Positions 59,872 through 64,000 of a DNA stretch of 64,000 nt are shown here, piece after piece; within the stretch, counting starts at the first letter, position 1, and the number at the start of each line of letters is the position of its first letter. Position numbers and translations under genes: made by a program. Source of the stretch: Jannaschia sp. Os4 (lineage in GTDB: Bacteria; Pseudomonadota; Alphaproteobacteria; Rhodobacterales; Rhodobacteraceae); NCBI RefSeq assembly GCF_016820245.1, contig NZ_JAFCAR010000001.1:310001-374000 (forward strand), written 5' to 3'. A model generated the notes under the pieces. The model made no database searches. It was not told the origin of the DNA and saw nothing but the letters and a program-made list of their open reading frames with translations.

Positions 59872-60470
59872 ACCGGCATCTCCGGGGGGACGCGGTCGCC
59901 GATGCGCTCGCGGAAGTGGCGGCGGCAGAGGCTGACGTAGCGGTCGTTGCCGCCGACCTCGACCTGCGGGCCTTCGGTGACCGCGCGGCCCTCGGCGTCG
60001 AGGCGGACCACCATCGTCGCCTTGCGCCCGCAATGGCAGATGGTGCGGACCTCCCGGATCTCGTCCGAGAGCGCCAGCAGCGCGGCGGAGCCGGGGAACA
60101 GCTCGCCCCGGAAGTCGACCTTGAGGCCGTAGCACATGACCGGCACGCCGAGGTCGTCGACGGCGCGGGCGAGCTGCCAGACCTGATCGCGCGACAGCCA
60201 CTGCGCCTCGTCGACGAAGACGCAGGCGAGCGCGCCGTCGTCGAGGCGGGCGGCGATCATGGCGTGGAGGTCGTCGTCGGGGCCGTAGGTGTCCGCGGGG
60301 GCCGAGATGCCGATGCGGCTGGCGATCTGCCCCTCGCCCGAGCGGTGGTCGAAGTCGGCGGTCAGGAGGTAGGTCTCCATGCCGCGCTCGACGTAGTTGT
60401 AGGACGCCTGCAAGAGCAACGTGCTCTTGCCCGCGTTCATCGTGGAGTAGTTGAAGTGCAGCTTCGCCAT
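59868..60470 (-). CDS. tdk: Thymidine kinase
   Basis: Type II thymidine kinase of the salvage pathway, with 200 residues. The P-loop is STMNAGKST near 9-17; the Asp of LTADFDHR, VFVDEAQWLSRDQV (catalytic Glu), the substrate loop YGLKVDFRGELFPGSAALL and the zinc site (CHCGRKA and CRRHF) are all seen. It lies directly downstream of the KAS-III gene (gap 36 bp) on the same strand. Confidence 0.96.
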   Translation of the reverse strand: MAKLHFNYSTMNAGKSTLLLQASYNYVERGMETYLLTADFDHRSGEGQIASRIGISAPADTYGPDDDLHAMIAARLDDGALACVFVDEAQWLSRDQVWQLARAVDDLGVPVMCYGLKVDFRGELFPGSAALLALSDEIREVRTICHCGRKATMVVRLDAEGRAVTEGPQVEVGGNDRYVSLCRRHFRERIGDRVPPEMPV

Positions 60471-60506
60471 GTCAGGGGGGAGTCGTGATCCCGAGCAGCG
60501 CGCCGG

Positions 60507-61613
60507 TCAAGGCGCGCGGCGCTCCACCAGCACGGAGCCCACGGAGTAGCCCGCGCCGAAGGAGCAGATGATGCCGCGCGCCCCGTCGCCCAGCCCGTCC
60601 TGGTACTTGGAGAAGGCGATGATGGAGCCCGCCGAGGAGGTGTTGGCGTAGTCCTGCAGGATGTTGGGCTGCTCGCCGGGCTCTGGCTCGCGGCCGAGCA
60701 CCTTGCGGCCGATGAAGTCGTTCATCGACTTGTTGGCTTGGTGGAGCCAGACGCGGTCGAGGTCGTCCGCCTGCCATCCGGCGTCCGCCATGTGGGACGC
60801 GATGTGGTTGGAGACCAAGGGCAGGACCTCCTTGAAGACCTTGCGGCCCTCTTGGACGAACTGCATGTCGCGGCGGTCCTCCATCGCGTCGCGGGTGCGG
60901 CGGAGGAAGCCGTCGTTGTTGCGGATGTTGTTGGAGAACTGCGTCGCGCAGCGGGTCGAGTCGATGGTCCAGCGGGGCTTCTGCGCGGCGTCCTCCTCGC
61001 GCTCCAGCACCACCGCGGTGCAGACGTCGCCGAAGATGAAATGGCAGTCCCTGTCGCGCCACTCGAGATGGGCGGAGCAGATTTCCGGGTTCACGATCAA
61101 GGCCTTGCGGATGGAGCCGGCGCGGATCATGTCGGCCGCCGCTTGTATGCCGAACGTGGCCGACGAGCAGGCGACGTTCATGTCGAAGGCGAAGCCCTGC
61201 GTCCCCATAAGCTGTTGGATCTCGATGGCGATCGCGGGGTAGGCGCGCTCGTGGTTGGAGGCGGCGCAGATCACGGCGTCGATCTGGGAGGCGCCCACCC
61301 CGGCCTGCGACAGCGCCGCCGTGGCGGCGTCGACGGCCATCTCGGCCATGAGCGAGGGCTGGTCGTCCGCGCGCTCGGGCAGCTTGGGATACATGCGGTC
61401 GGGGTCGAGGACGCCTGACTTGTCAAGGACATAGCGGCGCTCGATGCCGCTGGCCTTGGTGATGAACTCGGCGCTGGAGTGGGGGACCGGAGGGTCGGCC
61501 CCTTCGGCGTTGCGGCGGTCGGCATAGGCGTTGAACGCGGCGACCAGTTCGTCGTTGGTGATGCTCTCTCGGGGGGTGAACACCCCCGTTCCGGTGATCG
61601 CGGCGCGGGTCAT
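60507..61613 (-). CDS. Beta-ketoacyl-ACP synthase III family protein
   Basis: A FabH-like condensing enzyme of 368 residues from the ATG at 61613 (MTRAAITGTGVFTP). The Cys-His-Asn triad is Cys149 (VACSSATFG), His291 (WLHQANKSM) and Asn324 (YANTSSAG). It is about 45 residues longer than typical FabH, so it is more like FabH2-type or specialised KAS-III enzymes; the acyl donor is undetermined. It is not in a fab operon but sits before tdk. Confidence 0.9.
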   Translation of the reverse strand: MTRAAITGTGVFTPRESITNDELVAAFNAYADRRNAEGADPPVPHSSAEFITKASGIERRYVLDKSGVLDPDRMYPKLPERADDQPSLMAEMAVDAATAALSQAGVGASQIDAVICAASNHERAYPAIAIEIQQLMGTQGFAFDMNVACSSATFGIQAAADMIRAGSIRKALIVNPEICSAHLEWRDRDCHFIFGDVCTAVVLEREEDAAQKPRWTIDSTRCATQFSNNIRNNDGFLRRTRDAMEDRRDMQFVQEGRKVFKEVLPLVSNHIASHMADAGWQADDLDRVWLHQANKSMNDFIGRKVLGREPEPGEQPNILQDYANTSSAGSIIAFSKYQDGLGDGARGIICSFGAGYSVGSVLVERRAP

Positions 61614-61632
61614 GGGACCGCCATATCGCGTG

Positions 61633-61654
61633 TGCACCCCCCGTGCACCCCCCG
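61633..61654. repeat. Tandem 11-bp repeat in the divergent promoter region
   Basis: TGCACCCCCCG occurs twice in perfect tandem (61633-61643 and 61644-61654), one helical turn apart, between the divergent KAS-III and BrnA-like genes. It is followed by an AT-richer stretch (ATGTCGTGCATACGCGCGTC) likely to contain promoters. It could be an operator. Confidence 0.55.
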
Positions 61655-61746
61655 TTCATATGTCGTGCATACGCGCGTCATACGCCCCTTCATGCTTCGT
61701 TAACCGCTCGAGCGGATCACCGGGGGCCTCGGATGGGGGGGCGGCG

Positions 61747-62229
61747 ATGGCGGCGCGGGGCACGAAGGCGGAGCGGCGGGCGGCGGACGCGATGGCGCGG
61801 GCGATGCTGCGGTTCGAATGGGACATGCACCACGCGGTGACGCGCCGGGGCCGGGTGCCGGAGGCGTGGCGCGAGGTCTGGCAGCACCGCTCGGCCGTCA
61901 AGGAGCGGGTGACGATGCGGGTGGACCGCGACGTGATGCGGTTCTTCCGCTCGATGGGCGACGGCTACGGCCCGCGCATCAACACGGTGCTGCGCGCGTT
62001 CATGGAGGCGCGGCTGGCGGGGATGCTGGAGGGCGAGGACTTGGTGGAGTCGGCCCGCGAGGCGTGGATGGGCGAGCCGAAGCCGGACGCGGCGGAGACG
62101 GTCGTGGAGGTGGAGCGGGCGGCCGGCCTGATGCGGACGATGACGGCGCAGGTGGAGGAGCTGCGGCGGCTGCGCGAGGAGCGGGAGGCGCGGGAGCGGG
62201 GGCAGTGGGAGGGGTGGCAGCCGGAGTGA
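61747..62229 (+). CDS. BrnA antitoxin family protein (orphan)
   Basis: A protein of 160 residues from the ATG at 61747. The BrnA core is KERVTMRVDRDVMRFFRSMGDGYGPRINTVLRAFMEARLAG, seen as VTMRVDRDVMRFFRSMG and RINTVLRAFME, a ribbon-helix-helix DNA-binding module. The N-terminus is basic and the C-terminus forms a charged helix (RTMTAQVEELRRLREEREAR). The BrnT toxin normally found upstream is absent, so it is probably a stand-alone regulator. The start is uncertain, because the frame is open upstream. Confidence 0.8.
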   Translation: MAARGTKAERRAADAMARAMLRFEWDMHHAVTRRGRVPEAWREVWQHRSAVKERVTMRVDRDVMRFFRSMGDGYGPRINTVLRAFMEARLAGMLEGEDLVESAREAWMGEPKPDAAETVVEVERAAGLMRTMTAQVEELRRLREEREARERGQWEGWQPE

Positions 62230-62234
62230 GGGGC

Positions 62235-62253
62235 TGGGTTCCACCCACCCTAC
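62235..62253. repeat. Half copy of the palindromic repeat
   Basis: TGGGT-TCC-ACCCA followed by CCCTAC, immediately after the BrnA stop. It is related to the GTAGGGTGGG units at 58.8, 59.8 and 62.4 kb. Confidence 0.55.
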
Positions 62254-62255
62254 GC

Positions 62256-62414
62256 TTGCTGAAGGACTACCGCGAGACGTGGACGGGGGAGCCGAAGCCG
62301 GACGTCTCGCGGGACGCGTTGGAAGCGAAGAGGATGCGGCGGCAGCCGAGCGAGCCCCTGGCGGAGCTGGAGGCGGTGGTGGCGCGGGCGGCGGGTCGGG
62401 CGGAGCGACGGTAG
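62256..62414 (+). pseudogene. Fragment of a duplicated brnA-like gene
   Basis: A 52-codon open frame without ATG (a TTG is possible at 62256). Its segment YRETWTGEPKPD resembles AREAWMGEPKPD in the intact BrnA gene just upstream, and the DNA at 62271-62304 matches 62056-62089 in 31 of 34 bases. It therefore looks like the surviving tail of a duplicated brnA. The frame ends at a TAG that belongs to the next palindromic repeat. Confidence 0.55.
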
Positions 62415-62511
62415 GGTGGGAGCGGGCGCCCGGGCGGGGGGTGGCCGGGGCGGGTCGAGACCCGCACCGAGTTCGCCCTCGGGCGGGGGCCACCCCACCC
62501 CTTTACCCTAC
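62411..62511. repeat. Nested palindromic element with stop codons at both ends
   Basis: The outer arms GTAGGGT (62411-62417) and ACCCTAC (62505-62511) enclose GGGGTGGCC/GGCCACCCC (62438-62446 and 62488-62496) and a central GCGGGTC/GACCCGC hairpin (62450-62465). The left TAG ends the brnA fragment; the right TAG, on the minus strand, ends the DUF2726-like gene. It is a larger, interrupted member of the same repeat family. Confidence 0.7.
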
Positions 62512-63080
62512 GCGACCTCGGCGAAGATGTTGTCGACCGGAGCCTCGGCCTCGGGGGCCAGTTCGTCGAGGCGGGTGCGGAGGCTGCCCCACTCCTCGTC
62601 CAGCGGCACGCGCAGCAGCGGCAGGCCCGCCTCGCGGAAGGCGCGTTGGCGGATGCGGTCGCGGTGGCATGGACCCGCATGGGGCGTGAGGTCGAGGCCG
62701 ACGACGGGCGCGCCTTCGGGGGTGACCAGCAGGATGTCGACCCGGCGCCCGGCCAGCACCTTGCGGGCGGCCGGATCGGCGGGGGCGAAGAGCGCGTCGA
62801 GAGCCACTTGGAACGTCAGCAGCAGCCCGTGCAGCGCGGCGTAGCGCGCGAGGCGGGCGGTCAGGTCGTCTGCGCCCGCGGGGGCGAGGCGGCGGATCGC
62901 GACCGGCTCGGAGGCGAGACCGGTGAGCCCCCTGAGCAGGTCGGATTGCGGTGCGTCGAGGCGGGACGGCGCGCAGTCGGCGTGCTCGCGGGTCCGCGCC
63001 TCCTCGATGGCGCCCGACAGGCGCCGCACGGCGTGGCCGGTCGTCGCGAGGGACATCAGGGAGAGGGAGATGGGTTCCAT
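62508..63080 (-). CDS. DUF2726-like nuclease-fold protein
   Basis: A protein of 190 residues from the ATG at 63080 (MEPISLSLMSLATTG). The C-terminal part resembles DUF2726/restriction-endonuclease-like domains: GRRVDILLVTPEGAPVVGLDLTPHAG with Asp115 and Asp130, then HRDRIRQRAFREAGLPLLRVP. The Lys usually present in the helix (xKxxxL) is Gln here, so nuclease activity is doubtful. The N-terminal 60 residues are unlike anything recognised. The longer open frame upstream is not family-like. Confidence 0.65.
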   Translation of the reverse strand: MEPISLSLMSLATTGHAVRRLSGAIEEARTREHADCAPSRLDAPQSDLLRGLTGLASEPVAIRRLAPAGADDLTARLARYAALHGLLLTFQVALDALFAPADPAARKVLAGRRVDILLVTPEGAPVVGLDLTPHAGPCHRDRIRQRAFREAGLPLLRVPLDEEWGSLRTRLDELAPEAEAPVDNIFAEVA

Positions 63081-63216
63081 GCCGGGGGCCGCCTTCGTTC
63101 GCTGTCGAAGGCTACGCTGAAGGCTATCCGGATCATGGAGGGGGCCACTTTGCGGCGGACATGTCCCGGCGGCGGCAACGATCAGGCGGATTCGCCGGAA
63201 TCGTCGCCGCCCCGCC

Positions 63217-64000
63217 CTACTGCAACGACCGCACCTCCACGCCCCCCTCGCCCCGCGCCGCCATCGCCAGCGCCGCCGCATGCGCCCCGGCCAGCGTCGT
63301 GTAGTACGGGATGCGGGCGTTCAGCGCGACGGCGCGGATGCTCCGCGAGTCCTCGACGGCCTGGGCGCCCTCGGTGGTGTTCATGACCAAGGCGACCTCG
63401 CCGTCCTTCAGCACGTCGACGATGGTGCGGCCGCCCTCGTGGTGCTTGGCGACGGGGGTGGAGGGGATGCCCTTGGCGTCGAGGAAGGCGGCCGTGCCGC
63501 TGGTGGCGAGGATGGAGAAGCCGAGGTCGTGGAGGGTCAGCGCCGTCTCGACGAGCTGGTCGGTCTTGTCGGCGTCCTTGATGGAGAGGAAGGCGGTGCC
63601 CCCCTCGGGCAGGTGCGTGCCCGCGCCCATCTGGGCCTTGAGGAAGGCCACCGGGAAGGAGCGGTCCCAGCCCATGACCTCGCCCGTCGAGCGCATCTCG
63701 GGGCCGAGCAGCGTGTCGACGCCGGGGAAGCGGGCGAAGGGGAGGACGGCCTCCTTGACGGAGAACCACGGGGTCTTGGGCGAGGCGAGCATCATGGCGT
63801 CGCCCATGGGCACGTGGTCGACGGTGCCCTCGGGGTAGGGGTCGCGGAGGGGGAAGTTCGAGAGCGGCTCGCCGGCCATGAGGCGGGCAGCGATGGACGC
63901 GATGGCGCTGTCGACGGCCTTGGCGACGAAGGGGACGGTGCGGGAGGCGCGGGGGTTGACCTCGATGAGGTAGACGTCGCCGTCCTTGACCGCGAACTGG
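63217..64000 (-). CDS. carB: Carbamoyl-phosphate synthase large subunit, C-terminal part
   Basis: The 3' part of carB; the gene runs off the right edge of the window. The ATP-grasp end VYLIEVNPRASRTVPFVAKA is visible at about 63890-63990, followed by LLGPEMRSTGEVMGWDRSFPVAFLKAQMGAG, seen as GPEMRSTGEVMG, and the allosteric MGS-like domain (FLSIKDADKTDQLVETALTLHDLGFSILATSGTAAFL, then NTTEGAQAVEDSRSIRAVAL). It supplies carbamoyl phosphate for arginine and pyrimidines. Confidence 0.96.
   Translation of the reverse strand, partial: QFAVKDGDVYLIEVNPRASRTVPFVAKAVDSAIASIAARLMAGEPLSNFPLRDPYPEGTVDHVPMGDAMMLASPKTPWFSVKEAVLPFARFPGVDTLLGPEMRSTGEVMGWDRSFPVAFLKAQMGAGTHLPEGGTAFLSIKDADKTDQLVETALTLHDLGFSILATSGTAAFLDAKGIPSTPVAKHHEGGRTIVDVLKDGEVALVMNTTEGAQAVEDSRSIRAVALNARIPYYTTLAGAHAAALAMAARGEGGVEVRSLQ

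Noticed and set aside
61747-62414. A BrnT-BrnA toxin-antitoxin pair
   Set aside because: No BrnT-like frame exists on either side; the following fragment resembles the BrnA tail itself.
1-64000. CRISPR arrays, insertion sequences or prophage segments
   Set aside because: No regularly spaced direct repeats, transposase or integrase motifs, or phage structural genes were seen; the only repeats are short palindromes, tandem duplications and the porin pair.

Overview
The window is a very GC-rich stretch of bacterial chromosome. Gene content and order point to an alphaproteobacterium of the order Rhodobacterales (Rhodobacteraceae/Roseobacteraceae): dnaX next to trcR (DUF1013), ybaB-recR, the fabA/fabB/fabI cluster divergent from irr, a 47-residue aa3-oxidase subunit IV, a ChrR/ECF-sigma pair, leuS-lptE-holA, a DUF6173 protein and DUF3576. 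Almost all of it is densely packed housekeeping sequence, with no rRNA, tRNA, CRISPR array, prophage or insertion sequence that I can see. No gap without a gene exceeds about 285 bp.

Layout. 0-9 kb: 3' part of dnaX, trcR, a secreted RNase T2, an EAL phosphodiesterase, ybaB-recR, dps, a DsbD-N-like periplasmic protein, yqgE, Sua5-type tRNA modification, an acyl-CoA dehydrogenase. 10-17.6 kb: an MBL hydrolase, DUF6173, oxidase subunit IV, a lipoprotein with an apparent CTG start, an MFS exporter, a PCu(A)C copper chaperone, a dihydroorotase-like protein lacking its metal ligands, plsY. 17.6-25 kb: gshA, rsmE/ubiA divergent pair, an OmpA protein, a quinone oxidoreductase. 25-30 kb: fatty-acid genes fabI, fabB, fabA with a GNAT gene inserted, irr, a frameshifted cupin gene, a 1-Cys peroxiredoxin. 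30-36 kb: an RluA-type synthase behind three tiny membrane proteins, creA, a LysE exporter, an ECF sigma factor with a ChrR-type anti-sigma that has lost its zinc ligands, ribokinase, and an SDR/cupin pair. 36-43 kb: a large molybdenum/Fe-S formate dehydrogenase-like enzyme, an inositol-monophosphatase-family enzyme, an M3 peptidase, a VOC protein, cytochrome b561. 43-48 kb: an orphan Phd-type antitoxin, two entericidin-like lipopeptides, a PNPOx-fold protein, then a visibly AT-richer island (about 44.85-46.2 kb) with an unknown membrane protein that is closely coupled to lepA. 48-54 kb: small envelope proteins, an M50 protease, a low-molecular-weight phosphatase, yggS, and a tandem pair of porins. 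54-64 kb: leuS-lptE-holA-gst with overlapping stops and starts, rpmB, tdk, a KAS-III enzyme, an orphan BrnA antitoxin with a fragment of a duplicated copy, a DUF2726-like protein and the 3' part of carB.

No complete new defence or biosynthetic system is obvious. The observations I consider most worth following are: a family of palindromic intergenic repeats whose terminal TAG/TAA is itself the stop codon of the adjoining gene; the zinc-ligand-less ChrR anti-sigma factor; the lepA-coupled AT-rich membrane gene island; the duplicated operator-like repeat in front of the orphan Phd antitoxin; and the 137-bp identical tract shared by the two porins. All functional names come from reading motifs and recalling families; no database search was run.
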